Positions 1 through 8,738 of a stretch of DNA of 64,000 nucleotides are shown piece after piece. Made by a program: the position numbers and the translations under genes. A model generated the notes under the pieces. It was not told the origin of the DNA, ran no database searches, and was given only the letters and a program-made list of their open reading frames with translations. This DNA comes from UBA1672 sp050633505 (GTDB lineage: Bacteria > Pseudomonadota > Alphaproteobacteria > Micavibrionales > Micavibrionaceae), in contig JBOEGQ010000013.1 of the NCBI GenBank assembly GCA_050633505.1, forward strand, positions 124,001 to 188,000, written 5' to 3'. Each line of letters begins with the position of its first letter. Position 1 is the first letter of the stretch.

Positions 1-840
1 CATACTTTCCGGGGAAGAAAAGCTTTCCTCGATATCTCTTTGGGTTAATGTGGTTGGTAGGCGATATGTCTGATCTTTGGATTTTATACCGTGTAGATTG
101 TGGATTATGGCATTATCCAATACCCATTCACCGTCCTCAAGACGGGCTGTATTCGCGTCTATGCGCTGTAAGTGGTCATTCTCATCTGTGAAATAAAACA
201 GTGTAACGTTGCGTAGTTTCCAGTCTTTTTGTTCGATTCTATGTGCGTGAAAGACTGCGTATCCACTAATTAATTTTTTGATTACTTCTGGAGGAGGACT
301 GGCAGGGGGACTTGTTTCCTCTTCGTCCTGTTGGGGAGATACTTCCGCTTCAATTAGAATAGCCTGACGGAGCCATAGCCCTTCTTGAAAAACCGCAATT
401 TGATTGTCTTGTCGACTAAGGTGGACACGTTCGAGGTCTTCGAATTTACTAATGAAGACCGCGCCAACCGGGTTAATGACCGTCATGTGAACGACGCCGA
501 ACAAAATTCCGACCATTGAAACAGGCAGAAGAAATTGCCACACGGAAAAACCTGATGCGCGTACAACGATTAATTCATAACGGCGGGTTAACTGCCAAAA
601 TGTAAACATGGCGCTGAATAATATTGCAAAAGGCAATAAAGTCTGGCCGACCTCCGGTAATTTTAAAAGCCCCATTTGCAGGACAAGTGTTAGGGGGACA
701 TCGCTATGTTTACTGGCGCGGCGGATGAGTTCAACTGTATCAAACAGGTAGATAATAGATAGTAAAGCACCTAATAAGATTAACAGATTTATGAAGTAGC
801 GCCGCGCTAAGTATAGGCTGAGGGTGTAGGTTACCTTCAT
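1..840 (-). CDS. lptG: LPS export permease LptG, C-terminus cut by window edge
   Basis: Inner-membrane permease half that pairs with LptF and the ATPase LptB to extract lipopolysaccharide and push it onto the LptC/LptA bridge. The reading frame is open from an ATG at 840 down to base 1, so 280 residues are visible and roughly 80 C-terminal residues are probably missing. The start MKVTYTLSLYLARRYF, three hydrophobic helices in the first 100 residues and the VVRASGFS segment fit the YjgP/YjgQ family. The ATG overlaps the lptF stop in an ATGA, as in other lptFG operons. It is assigned LptG rather than LptF because it is the second gene. Confidence 0.93.
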   Translation of the reverse strand, partial: MKVTYTLSLYLARRYFINLLILLGALLSIIYLFDTVELIRRASKHSDVPLTLVLQMGLLKLPEVGQTLLPFAILFSAMFTFWQLTRRYELIVVRASGFSVWQFLLPVSMVGILFGVVHMTVINPVGAVFISKFEDLERVHLSRQDNQIAVFQEGLWLRQAILIEAEVSPQQDEEETSPPASPPPEVIKKLISGYAVFHAHRIEQKDWKLRNVTLFYFTDENDHLQRIDANTARLEDGEWVLDNAIIHNLHGIKSKDQTYRLPTTLTQRDIEESFSSPESM

Positions 841-1967
841 GCTGTTTCTCCCTGATTACCAAAAAGAAACTGACGGCGCAGTTTTTCGCTATATCCGCTG
901 AGCCAAAAGAGGCTGACGGGGATTGGCAAGAATGTCACGATATACATCAGGATAAGTCCTATATCATTGTTTCGTGCCAGATTATATGAGGTCAGAAACA
1001 ATCCTTGGAGTAACATAATCAGAATGACGGATATAATGATCTTTTTGGTTTGTCCCCGTCTGTCAACAGGGCCGAGCAGTAGGATAGTTAAAGCAATAAG
1101 CGGGAAAGTACAGGCCAGTAATGGTGCGGTAAAGCGTCGGTGAACCTCAACTGAGAAGTCATGTAAATTTTCCAAATCTTTCTTGTTATTTAGATCAGGA
1201 TTAAGCAGTTGATGAATGGTGCGTTCATCCGGCTCTGCCCATCGTATATGGTTGCTGGTTGTGTCCGGAAGGTCAATCGTATATCGGCCAAAGTCCAGCT
1301 TTGTTAAAATCTTGGACTTGGGGTTATATTCTTGACGCGTTCCCGATGATACAATGACCTGTTGTCCGTGTTCATTGGATACGATAATGCCGCGCTTGGC
1401 CAGAATGGTTGACGGTGGTTTGCTCTGATCACGTGTATCATGGATCATCAAACCGGTGAGTTCGCCATCACTGCGCTTTTCACGGATATAAACGGTCAGT
1501 CCCTTACCAATCTGGTTGAAAACACCTTCTTTAAACAGGAAAGCAGAGAACTCTGATTTCAATGCGCCGCGCATATCATGCATTTTTGCCAAAGATATAG
1601 GTGCGACCCACATTGTAATAATCCAGAGAATGATTGTCGTGCTAAAACCGAGAATAATGGCAGGTTTGGCAAGTGCGAATGAGGAATGTCCGGTTGCCCG
1701 CATTGCAATAATTTCCGAGTCAATCGTCATCTTATTGTACAGAAATAGCGTGGCTGCCATAACCGAAATTGGCAAAATAACTTCGAAAAATCGAGGCAGA
1801 GCAAGGCTCGTCAATATCCAAAATGTTGTACCGGATGATCCCGCATTCATAACGATTTCTAAAAAACGCAACGATTGCGTCAAAAAGATAATGAACGTTA
1901 AAACCAGCGTCACGAAAACCGCTGTAATCGCTAAATTTTTAAAGAGATAGAGGTTAAAGATTTTCAT
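837..1967 (-). CDS. lptF: LPS export permease LptF
   Basis: First permease half of the LptB2FG ABC exporter that drives LPS from the inner membrane to the periplasmic bridge. At 376 residues it has the usual family length. It shows N-terminal membrane helices, the conserved IIAMRATGHS segment near residue 90, a large periplasmic middle domain, and C-terminal helices beginning near residue 280 (LLACTFPLIALTILLLG). The frame ends in an ATGA overlap with lptG. The 129 bases to the divergent pepA must hold both promoters. The partner genes lptC, lptA and lptB lie about 17 kb away in this window. Confidence 0.95.
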   Translation of the reverse strand: MKIFNLYLFKNLAITAVFVTLVLTFIIFLTQSLRFLEIVMNAGSSGTTFWILTSLALPRFFEVILPISVMAATLFLYNKMTIDSEIIAMRATGHSSFALAKPAIILGFSTTIILWIITMWVAPISLAKMHDMRGALKSEFSAFLFKEGVFNQIGKGLTVYIREKRSDGELTGLMIHDTRDQSKPPSTILAKRGIIVSNEHGQQVIVSSGTRQEYNPKSKILTKLDFGRYTIDLPDTTSNHIRWAEPDERTIHQLLNPDLNNKKDLENLHDFSVEVHRRFTAPLLACTFPLIALTILLLGPVDRRGQTKKIIISVILIMLLQGLFLTSYNLARNNDIGLILMYIVTFLPIPVSLFWLSGYSEKLRRQFLFGNQGETA

Positions 1968-2096
1968 GATGAGACACAGGCCAAAAAGTTATAGGCTTTT
2001 ACTTGTTTCCTACTGGTTATTTTATGCATAGCGATTATACTACGAATAATCGACAACGCGACCCATATTTTATTTTTAGCGCATCAGGAGTGAGTT

Positions 2097-3605
2097 ATGA
2101 CCCTCGATATTTCTTTTTCAAAGGCACCTTATAAGACAGCGGAAGCTGCTGTGTTATGTTTCTATGAAGGTAAAGAGCCGACATCGCCTGTGAATTCTAT
2201 GAATTATGAATTTCATGGTTATATTGACCATGTGCTTGAAACCACTAAAAGTTTTACCGGAAAGCTTGGACAGGTTGAGGTTTTGATGCTGCCTGAAAAT
2301 TCTCCATATAGCTATATCATTCTTTTAGGGTGCGGTAAGAAAGAAGAAATGGATGACCTGTCCTGTGAAAAAATGGGTGGGAAGATTTGCGCGGCTTTAA
2401 GTGGTAAGAACATCGAGAACCTCGAATTTTATGCTGATAATGACTTGAATGGCAGCGGGAATTTTATCGCACATATTGCGCTGGGGCTTGCGATGCGGGC
2501 ATATCGTTTTGATATTTACCGATCTAAAAAGAATGAAGAAAATGAAGAGAAGCTTTTATCTTCTGTACATTTTGTGTCCTTCGATAGTGATGCGGCAAAT
2601 CAGGCCTATGCGCCTCTTGCACACATGTTAGAGGGGATGTTTTTTGCCCGCGATCTTGTGAATGAGCCGCCCAATGCTCTTTATCCTGATGTTTATGCAA
2701 AGCGCATAAAGGCGGATCTAAAGCCTCTTGGTGTTGAGGTGGATATTCTCGATGAAAAGAAAATGAAAAAGCTTGGCATGGGGGCGGCGCTTGCCGTGGG
2801 GCAGGGATCAGATAATCTTCCGCGTATGGTTGTTATGCGTTGGAAGGGGGATAAGACCTCTTCTGAGATGCCTATTGCCTTTGTTGGGAAGGGCGTTACG
2901 TTTGATACAGGCGGTATATCTCTTAAGCCCGGTGCGGGCATGGAAGATATGAAAATGGATATGGGCGGATCTGCGGCAGTTGTTGGATTGATGAAGGCAC
3001 TGGCCTTGCGTAAATCCACGGCCAATGTTGTCGCGATTGTCGGACTGGTTGAGAATATGCCATCTGCGCGTGCTTATCGTCCGGCCGATATTATCACATC
3101 TTATAGCGGTAAGACGATCGAGGTTTTGAATACTGATGCGGAAGGTCGTTTGGTTTTGGCGGATGCTTTATCCTATGTTCAGGATGTTTATAAGCCAAAG
3201 ACAGTGATTGATCTTGCCACATTAACGGGTGCGATGATGATGGCATTAGGGCATGAATATTGTGGTACATTTGTAACAGATGACGTCTTATGGACGCAGA
3301 TGGATCAGGCAGGCCAAGATACAAATGAAAGATTGTGGCGGATGCCTCTTGATGAGGTTTGGAAAAAAGATATGGAAGGCACATTATCTGATACGCAGAA
3401 TATGGCGAAGTCAGGTCGCTGGGCTGGTGCTTGTACGGCGGCTGGGTTCCTTTGGCACTTTATAGAGGAGGGAACAACATGGGCGCATATGGATATTGCA
3501 GGTACGGCATGGATTAAGTCCGATAGGGATACAACACCGAAATTTGGTACAGGTTTTGGTGTGCGGGTGCTTGATCGTTTTGTTTCCGAGAATTATGAAT
3601 CATAA
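2097..3605 (+). CDS. pepA: Leucyl aminopeptidase PepA (M17)
   Basis: Cytosolic two-metal aminopeptidase that removes N-terminal residues from peptides. At 502 residues it is family-typical. The M17 signature NTDAEGR is at residues 345-351. The metal and catalytic lysine region (GKGVTFDTGGISLKPG) lies about 80 residues before it, and the small N-terminal domain occupies roughly the first 170 residues. The ATG follows a purine-rich AGGAGTGAG stretch. Its last 11 bases overlap the EpmB-like gene, and holC follows that. A pepA-holC neighbourhood is common in proteobacteria. Confidence 0.96.
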   Translation: MTLDISFSKAPYKTAEAAVLCFYEGKEPTSPVNSMNYEFHGYIDHVLETTKSFTGKLGQVEVLMLPENSPYSYIILLGCGKKEEMDDLSCEKMGGKICAALSGKNIENLEFYADNDLNGSGNFIAHIALGLAMRAYRFDIYRSKKNEENEEKLLSSVHFVSFDSDAANQAYAPLAHMLEGMFFARDLVNEPPNALYPDVYAKRIKADLKPLGVEVDILDEKKMKKLGMGAALAVGQGSDNLPRMVVMRWKGDKTSSEMPIAFVGKGVTFDTGGISLKPGAGMEDMKMDMGGSAAVVGLMKALALRKSTANVVAIVGLVENMPSARAYRPADIITSYSGKTIEVLNTDAEGRLVLADALSYVQDVYKPKTVIDLATLTGAMMMALGHEYCGTFVTDDVLWTQMDQAGQDTNERLWRMPLDEVWKKDMEGTLSDTQNMAKSGRWAGACTAAGFLWHFIEEGTTWAHMDIAGTAWIKSDRDTTPKFGTGFGVRVLDRFVSENYES

Positions 3606-4695
3606 ACCTGTATTACAAGACAAGAAAACAAGCAGCCCTCTTTCTGTTAAGAAGAGGGCTCTTCGTTCTGCACAAGATGTGCGTAAAGCAGGTTTGTTAA
3701 CGTCAGAAGAGGATAATGGCCTCTCCCATCTGGAAGAACAATATGACATCGGTATAAGTGCACATGTGCATGGCCTTATAAAAGATCCTCATGATCCGGT
3801 GGCACGACAATATGTTCCGTCTGCGCGGGAGTTGCAGATCCAAAAGAATGAAGAAGCAGACCCAATCGGAGATGATATCTATTGTCCGGTTAAGGGGATT
3901 GTGCATCGTTACCCTGATCGGGTTTTGTTAAAGGCGACAAATATTTGTGCGGTATATTGCCGATATTGTTTTCGTAAGGAAATGATTGGTAGTGGATCTG
4001 ACCATTTATCAGATGATGATCTTAATCAGGCGATAGATTATATTCAAAATCATAAACAGATTTGGGAGGTGATCCTAACAGGGGGGGATCCGTTTATTTT
4101 ATCTGCACGTCGTTTGCACCGGATCATTGAGGCGCTAAATCAAATAGATCATGTGCAGGTCATACGAATTCATAGTCGCATTCCTGTTGCAGATCCACAG
4201 AAAATAACAGATACGCATCTGGGTGTATTGAAATCTTCGTCCAAGGCAATACATACTGTAATCCATGTAAATCATAGGCAGGAGATTTCAGAGCAGGTGG
4301 AAAATGCAATATTGCGTTTGCGCCAATCAGGTATATCTGTTTTGTCGCAATCGGTTCTGTTGAAAGGGGTCAATGATGACCCGGTGGTGCTTGAAACGTT
4401 ATTCAGAAAATTGGTGACATTGCATGTTCAGCCATATTATTTACATCATCTTGATCATGCGAAAGGAACATCACATTTCCGTGTTTCTATTGAAAAGGGT
4501 AAGGAGATTATGAAATCTCTCCAAGGGCGGATTTCGGGTATTTGTCTACCAAGATATATGTTGGATATTCCCGGAGGGCATGGCAAAATACCGATTGATG
4601 ACGGATATGTTCATGCCTTGGGCGATAATCTCTATCGATTGGAGGATTATCAAGGGTGTGAGCATTTATATGAAGAAGGAACACAATGTACATGA
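3595..4695 (+). CDS. Lysine 2,3-aminomutase-like radical SAM protein (EpmB/KamA family)
   Basis: Radical SAM, PLP-dependent enzyme of the lysine 2,3-aminomutase family. EpmB makes (R)-beta-lysine for elongation factor P; KamA acts in lysine catabolism. The SAM-cluster motif CAVYCRYC is near residue 120, GGDPF follows about 45 residues later, and PGGHGK near the C-terminus carries the expected PLP lysine. I chose the ATG at 3595 (366 residues, overlapping pepA by 11 bases) over a possible start at 3496 that would lie deep inside pepA. The length is closer to EpmB than to the longer clostridial KamA. No efp or epmA is in the window, so the substrate is inferred only from family. Confidence 0.88.
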   Translation: MNHKPVLQDKKTSSPLSVKKRALRSAQDVRKAGLLTSEEDNGLSHLEEQYDIGISAHVHGLIKDPHDPVARQYVPSARELQIQKNEEADPIGDDIYCPVKGIVHRYPDRVLLKATNICAVYCRYCFRKEMIGSGSDHLSDDDLNQAIDYIQNHKQIWEVILTGGDPFILSARRLHRIIEALNQIDHVQVIRIHSRIPVADPQKITDTHLGVLKSSSKAIHTVIHVNHRQEISEQVENAILRLRQSGISVLSQSVLLKGVNDDPVVLETLFRKLVTLHVQPYYLHHLDHAKGTSHFRVSIEKGKEIMKSLQGRISGICLPRYMLDIPGGHGKIPIDDGYVHALGDNLYRLEDYQGCEHLYEEGTQCT

Positions 4696-5141
4696 CTCAG
4701 GTGCGCTTCTATCATTTGCAACGCCAATCACAAGCACAGGTCTTACCTGTTCTGCTTCATAAGGCGTTGGAACGCGGACACCGTATTCTTGTGAAGTTAT
4801 CCGATGCGACAGAGGTGTCGCAAATGAATGATTATTTATGGACGTATGATCCGAACAGTTTCTTACCACACGGCAATGCAGGTAACGGTTTTGCAGATAA
4901 ACAGCCAATTTTCCTGACCTGTAAGGATGAAAACCCTAATAACGCCGATGTTCTTATCCTTGGACAGGGCGCAGAGGCAGAAGATCTGGATGGATTTTCT
5001 TTATGTTGTGATCTTTTGAATGGTCATGATGCATCCGATGTGAATGCGGCACGTGCGCGATGGAAGAGATATAAAGAATCCGAATATGATATTACCTACT
5101 GGCAGCAGGATGATCGTGGTGCATGGGCGCAAAAGGCATAA
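4692..5141 (+). CDS. holC: DNA polymerase III chi subunit HolC
   Basis: Chi subunit of the clamp-loader complex, which links the replicative polymerase to SSB. The protein has about 149 residues and the family-typical start TQVRFYHL, followed by a pattern of beta strands and the LLHKALERGHRILV helix-strand, then the acidic C-terminal half. The ATG at 4692 forms an ATGA overlap with the previous gene and lies about 10 bases after an AAGGAA ribosome-binding site. An ATG two codons upstream (4686) is also possible. Its position downstream of pepA supports the call. Confidence 0.88.
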   Translation: MTQVRFYHLQRQSQAQVLPVLLHKALERGHRILVKLSDATEVSQMNDYLWTYDPNSFLPHGNAGNGFADKQPIFLTCKDENPNNADVLILGQGAEAEDLDGFSLCCDLLNGHDASDVNAARARWKRYKESEYDITYWQQDDRGAWAQKA

Positions 5142-5231
5142 ACTATGTGTCCCTTTTTATTGCTATAATCTTACGGGCTGTGATATAGCTTGGAAAAGAT
5201 ATTATAAAAAATAAATTTTGGGTGATACGTT

Positions 5232-6038
5232 ATGGATGAGATTCAATCGATCTTTAATCTGAAATCTGTTGTAACGACTGCTGTGACAGGGGTTGCGCTT
5301 GTCGGGTCATATGCGTGGATGAATAAAAAGACGCAAATTAATGCTGCGAATAATAATATCGCCAGTACTAAACATCAGGCAGAAGCTTCGAAAATGCTGC
5401 GTGATGTTATGAAGGATGAAAGCGTCGGTAGTGTCTTTTGGGCAAATGGAGAACAGGCGCAGATCTACGTCCGGGAACAGGGGCGTAACAGCTCAACAGT
5501 TGATCATGGTACATTCCATCTCAGGCATGGTGTCTCGTTGCCGAATTATAATATGGCATTGCGTGATCACCTTTGTGATCCTAAAGGTATTCTGGATATT
5601 GTTAAAAACCCCAGACCTCTTGATGACTTTACAAGAAAAACGCAGGCAAAGGTCAAGGAAATCTCTAGAGGTGCGTGGGCGGATAATCCGCTACGCAAGA
5701 CATTTTCGGTGTTCGGCAAAAATAAAAACCTCAACACAGATATTTTGATTGGTGCGCATAGTGCCATGAAATTGGCTTTAGAAGACTTAATTTCCAATGA
5801 TGCGCGGGAAGATGTTATTTCATCCCGTGATATGATTGCGGTGAAATACCGTGAAGAGGATAAAACGCATTATGTGGTTATCCCATCTAATAAAGTGCAG
5901 CATGACCTTCTTGACCGTTTGATTGGTGAGGGGGTTAGAGATCCCAAAGAAATTCTTGAGGCGATATCAGAAGATTACAGGCATAATCATTACCCGGAAG
6001 GGAGTGTTTATACCCATGATTCGACAGAGCCTGCGTAA
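5232..6038 (+). CDS. Hypothetical protein with N-terminal membrane anchor
   Basis: Not recognised. The 268-residue protein has one likely membrane helix near residues 12-30 (VVTTAVTGVALVGSYAWM), followed by a soluble, mixed charged domain with no cysteine cluster or known catalytic motif that I can see. The orientation is probably N-in or a periplasmic anchor; the sequence does not decide. It stands alone between holC, 90 bases upstream, and the two-way terminator at 6057, so it is probably the last gene of that transcript or has its own promoter. A spaced GGGTGATACG lies before the ATG. Confidence 0.75.
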   Translation: MDEIQSIFNLKSVVTTAVTGVALVGSYAWMNKKTQINAANNNIASTKHQAEASKMLRDVMKDESVGSVFWANGEQAQIYVREQGRNSSTVDHGTFHLRHGVSLPNYNMALRDHLCDPKGILDIVKNPRPLDDFTRKTQAKVKEISRGAWADNPLRKTFSVFGKNKNLNTDILIGAHSAMKLALEDLISNDAREDVISSRDMIAVKYREEDKTHYVVIPSNKVQHDLLDRLIGEGVRDPKEILEAISEDYRHNHYPEGSVYTHDSTEPA

Positions 6039-6056
6039 ATTGAAAATCGCACAATA

Positions 6057-6080
6057 AAAAGGCCACATCATGTGGCCTTT
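6057..6080. terminator. Bidirectional intrinsic terminator
   Basis: A near-perfect hairpin with arms AAAGGCCACA and TGTGGCCTTT around a three-base TCA loop has A residues on one side and T residues on the other. It lies between the ends of two convergent genes, so it can terminate both. Confidence 0.85.
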
Positions 6081-6105
6081 AATTTCTATCTCTAATGTTT
6101 AGTTA

Positions 6106-6738
6106 TTAGTGATGTTCCGCTGTCGGTGCGGCATCTTCAATGGGTGCCTCTTCCACAGGTGGGGCAAATGCGATTTGCTCTGCTGCAATATCTTCTGCAG
6201 TTGGTAGTGGCGCAGGATTATCAGCTTGCTGACGCAACCATGCGATAAGAGCCGCGCGGTCTTTTGCTTTTTTCAAACCAGCGAAATTCATTTTTGTACC
6301 TGGGGCGAACTTCTTTGGTTTTGCCAAGAATTTGTTCAATGAGTCGTAATCCCACTGTCCGCCCAGACTGTTGAGGCTGTCAGAATATGAAAATCCGTCT
6401 GTTGAACATTTCTTAATGTCCACAACATTCCATAGTGTAGGCCCTTGTTTTGTCGGCCCGCCTTTGTCGAAAGAGTGACATGCTGCGCATGCCTTTGACA
6501 GTTTTGCACCTTTTGCAAGATCCGCATCGGCAAGCAATGCCATAATCGGATCAGGTAGCTTTGGCTTGGCCGGGGCACTTGACCCATGGCTGTCAGCAGC
6601 GGCACCTTCAATCTCAACGGCGTCTTTTTCCAATTCAGGTGATATAATCACATGATTTGCTACAAATCCTGTTAACATAACGGTAAGAAGCGCGCATAAG
6701 ATGGCGCCGAGAATTTTATTTGAATTTAAGTTGGACAT
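6106..6738 (-). CDS. Membrane-anchored class I cytochrome c (CycM-like)
   Basis: Single-haem electron carrier held in the inner membrane by an uncleaved N-terminal helix (about residues 8-32), with the haem domain in the periplasm. The haem motif CAACH is at residues 84-88, and an axial methionine is likely in GTKMNFAG. The first 80 residues include an Ala/Pro/Ser-rich linker, and the last 35 residues form an unusual Ala/Pro/Glu-rich tail. The mitochondrial-like c fold and anchor resemble CycM/cytochrome c552, which shuttles electrons from the bc1 complex to oxidases. No oxidase genes are nearby, so the partner is inferred. Confidence 0.9.
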   Translation of the reverse strand: MSNLNSNKILGAILCALLTVMLTGFVANHVIISPELEKDAVEIEGAAADSHGSSAPAKPKLPDPIMALLADADLAKGAKLSKACAACHSFDKGGPTKQGPTLWNVVDIKKCSTDGFSYSDSLNSLGGQWDYDSLNKFLAKPKKFAPGTKMNFAGLKKAKDRAALIAWLRQQADNPAPLPTAEDIAAEQIAFAPPVEEAPIEDAAPTAEHH

Positions 6739-6920
6739 AGATAACCAAACTCGTTTTTTGTTGACGTATTAATGTTCAATAACATGAAAAATGAAAGAAC
6801 CTTGATAAAATATAGCAGCTCATTTCCTTTTGTCGACATAGATATACAGTTTGCGTATAGTCATTCAACCAAAAAATTAGTAAATATCGAAATTATTAGA
6901 AAAGAATGGAAGAGAATAAC

Positions 6921-7787
6921 ATGGTTGGTGAGTATAAGAAGATTGCATTTCAAGGCGCGCATGGCGCATATTCCGATATGTCGTGTCGTGCGGTTTTTCC
7001 TGATCTTGAGACGTTACCGTGTGATTCTTTTGATGTTGCGTTTGATGCCGTTGCAGATGGTAAAGCCGATTTGGCAATGATTCCGGTTGATAATACGATT
7101 GCCGGGCGTGTTGCAGATGTGCACCATTTGATGCCAAAGCGTGACTTGTTTATCATTGGAGAGCATTTTCAGCCTGTTAATCATATGTTGCTGGGTGTGA
7201 AGGGGGCAAAGAAGGAAGATCTTAAGCATGTGCATAGCCATGTTCATGCCTTGCCACAATGTCGGGAATTTCTAAAATCCTTAAGTGTATCGTCACATGT
7301 CCATGCCGACACGGCAGGCGCGGCGCGGGAAATCGCAGAGAAACATGACAAGGCGCATGGTGCCATTGCCTCATCTTTGGCGGGGGATATCTATGGGTTA
7401 GAGGTTCTTGACCGTGATATTGAGGATTGTAGCCATAATGTAACCCGGTTTTTAATCCTGTCGCCTGAGCCGGATTTCCCCGATGTTGAAGAAGAAGACG
7501 TTGTGACAAGCCTGTTATTTGAAGTTCGAAACATTCCTGCAGCTCTTTATAAGGCGTTAGGTGGATTTGCAACAAATGGTTTGAGTTTGACCAAGCTTGA
7601 ATCCTATGTGGATGAGAATTTCCAGGCGGCGCGTTTTTATTGTGATATCGAAGGACACCCTGAAAGCCGTCCTTTTAATCGCGCCTTGGAGGAGCTTGGA
7701 TTTTATGCAAAAGACGTGAAGCTTCTCGGTGCGTATAAGGCACATGAATTCAGAAAAACTTATGAATCGGATTATGGTGAGCTATAA
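6921..7787 (+). CDS. pheA: Prephenate dehydratase
   Basis: Converts prephenate to phenylpyruvate in phenylalanine synthesis. It is a stand-alone dehydratase of 288 residues with no chorismate mutase fusion, as is usual in alphaproteobacteria. The catalytic region includes AMIPVDNTIAGRV and the essential TRF triplet in CSHNVTRFLIL. The C-terminal third is an ACT regulatory domain (PAALYKALGGFATNGLSLTK then LES), which normally binds phenylalanine for feedback control. The ATG at 6921 lies 5-6 bases after GGAAGAG. An in-frame ATG at 6906 lacks such a site. Confidence 0.95.
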   Translation: MVGEYKKIAFQGAHGAYSDMSCRAVFPDLETLPCDSFDVAFDAVADGKADLAMIPVDNTIAGRVADVHHLMPKRDLFIIGEHFQPVNHMLLGVKGAKKEDLKHVHSHVHALPQCREFLKSLSVSSHVHADTAGAAREIAEKHDKAHGAIASSLAGDIYGLEVLDRDIEDCSHNVTRFLILSPEPDFPDVEEEDVVTSLLFEVRNIPAALYKALGGFATNGLSLTKLESYVDENFQAARFYCDIEGHPESRPFNRALEELGFYAKDVKLLGAYKAHEFRKTYESDYGEL

Positions 7788-7862
7788 TTCCGCTTGCATA
7801 ATCGGGGTCAAGATGTGCTAGGGTGCATTTGTGTAAATGATGATACTTGAAGGAACGTTTTT

Positions 7863-8201
7863 ATGCCAACTCATGCAGAACTCTCCAGCAAACTTTTAAC
7901 TGATGCTGCGACGTTTTTCCGAACACTTGCCAGCCAGAATGAATCCTTGGAAGAGCAAATGACAGATAATGCAACTGTGTTTGATCAGTTGGCAGAAGTT
8001 CTTATTCAGGATCCTGAAGGCGTTCTTGATGGTACGGCGGTGGCTGAGCTTGCCAGCAGACTTCTTAAAGATGCTGCTGGATTCTTCCGCACATTGGCAG
8101 AGCAGAACGAACCTATTCGTGATCAGATGTTTCAAAATGCCGATGTTTATGACCAAATAGGTGATTTGGTTAAACAAAATCCTTTGGGTGTTCTTGACTA
8201 G
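7863..8201 (+). CDS. Small hypothetical protein made of two 52-residue repeats
   Basis: Not recognised by name. The 112-residue acidic protein is almost entirely an internal duplication: residues 5-56 and 61-112 align without gaps, and I count 31 identities of 52. Each unit begins AEL, carries FFRTLA-QNE and ends GVLD, and looks fully helical, suggesting a symmetric helical hairpin or a binding scaffold. There is no signal peptide, membrane helix or cysteine. An AAGGAACG ribosome-binding site precedes the ATG. It follows pheA by 75 bases and converges with the next minus-strand gene. Confidence 0.8.
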   Translation: MPTHAELSSKLLTDAATFFRTLASQNESLEEQMTDNATVFDQLAEVLIQDPEGVLDGTAVAELASRLLKDAAGFFRTLAEQNEPIRDQMFQNADVYDQIGDLVKQNPLGVLD

Positions 8202-8212
8202 ATAGTCGTGTT

Positions 8213-8500
8213 TTATCGGCGCTTCATTTGATCCTGCACGGCATGAAATAATTTTTCCCAGTGATTAAAACCTGATTCATATATGCGAAATACGTATCCT
8301 GTGCGCTTGTTTTGCTCTGTATTATAAGATTTCTTTTGTATTTCTATGCGTTCATATTGCTTTTTTCGTGACAGAAGTTTGGCGTGCTTAATTGCGCGTT
8401 TTTCATTGCGTGTTGCCCCGACACGTTCCCATTGCGGCAGACGCGGGTCGTTTTGTCTCTGTTTATGATAGACATAAACACAGTATTCGTTCGTTTGCAT
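8213..8500 (-). CDS. Small basic hypothetical protein
   Basis: Not recognised. The 95-residue protein is strongly basic and rich in Lys, Arg, Gln and aromatic residues. It begins NEYCVYVYHKQRQ, with a WERVGATRNEKRAIKHAKLL segment in the middle, and resembles small single-domain alpha/beta proteins. There is no signal peptide or membrane helix. It converges on the duplicated small protein with only 11 bases between them, and its upstream side faces the ftsK promoter region. Function unknown; nucleic-acid contact is possible from charge alone but unproven. Confidence 0.7.
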   Translation of the reverse strand: MQTNEYCVYVYHKQRQNDPRLPQWERVGATRNEKRAIKHAKLLSRKKQYERIEIQKKSYNTEQNKRTGYVFRIYESGFNHWEKLFHAVQDQMKRR

Positions 8501-8608
8501 GTGTATCTCCGCCCTTAAAAATTTTCTAACTATACAATCTTAAATATGTAAACACGCTACCGATTGAATCTTAATGAAAGGTTAATAAAATGATTAAAGT
8601 GAAATTAT

Positions 8609-8630
8609 GGGGAAGGTTTTCCCCTGTTTT
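8609..8630 (+). terminator. Terminator-like GGGGAA/TTCCCC hairpin before ftsK
   Basis: Six-base-pair arms GGGGAA and TTCCCC with a four-base loop are followed by TGTTTTATT on the plus strand. No plus-strand gene ends just before it, so it may act on a short leader transcript or have no role. Confidence 0.35.
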
Positions 8631-8631
8631 A

Positions 8632-8661
8632 TTGAGTTTATCTGTGGAAACAGTATATACT
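8632..8661 (+). promoter_or_regulatory. Candidate sigma70-type promoter of ftsK
   Basis: TTGAGT at 8632-8637 and TATACT at 8656-8661 are separated by 18 bases, about 75 bases before the ftsK ATG. The match is decent, but no conservation data are available. Confidence 0.4.
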
Positions 8662-8738
8662 AAGTTTTAAAGTTCTTTCGGTATGTTCTTTACCGTTTTC
8701 AGACGTCAATTCTTTAGAGTAATGAGAGAGATGCTTCC

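Noticed and set aside
1516..1950. 144-residue plus-strand open frame opposite lptF
   Set aside because: It is antisense to a strongly supported gene and shows no independent family features; its composition follows the lptF codon pattern.
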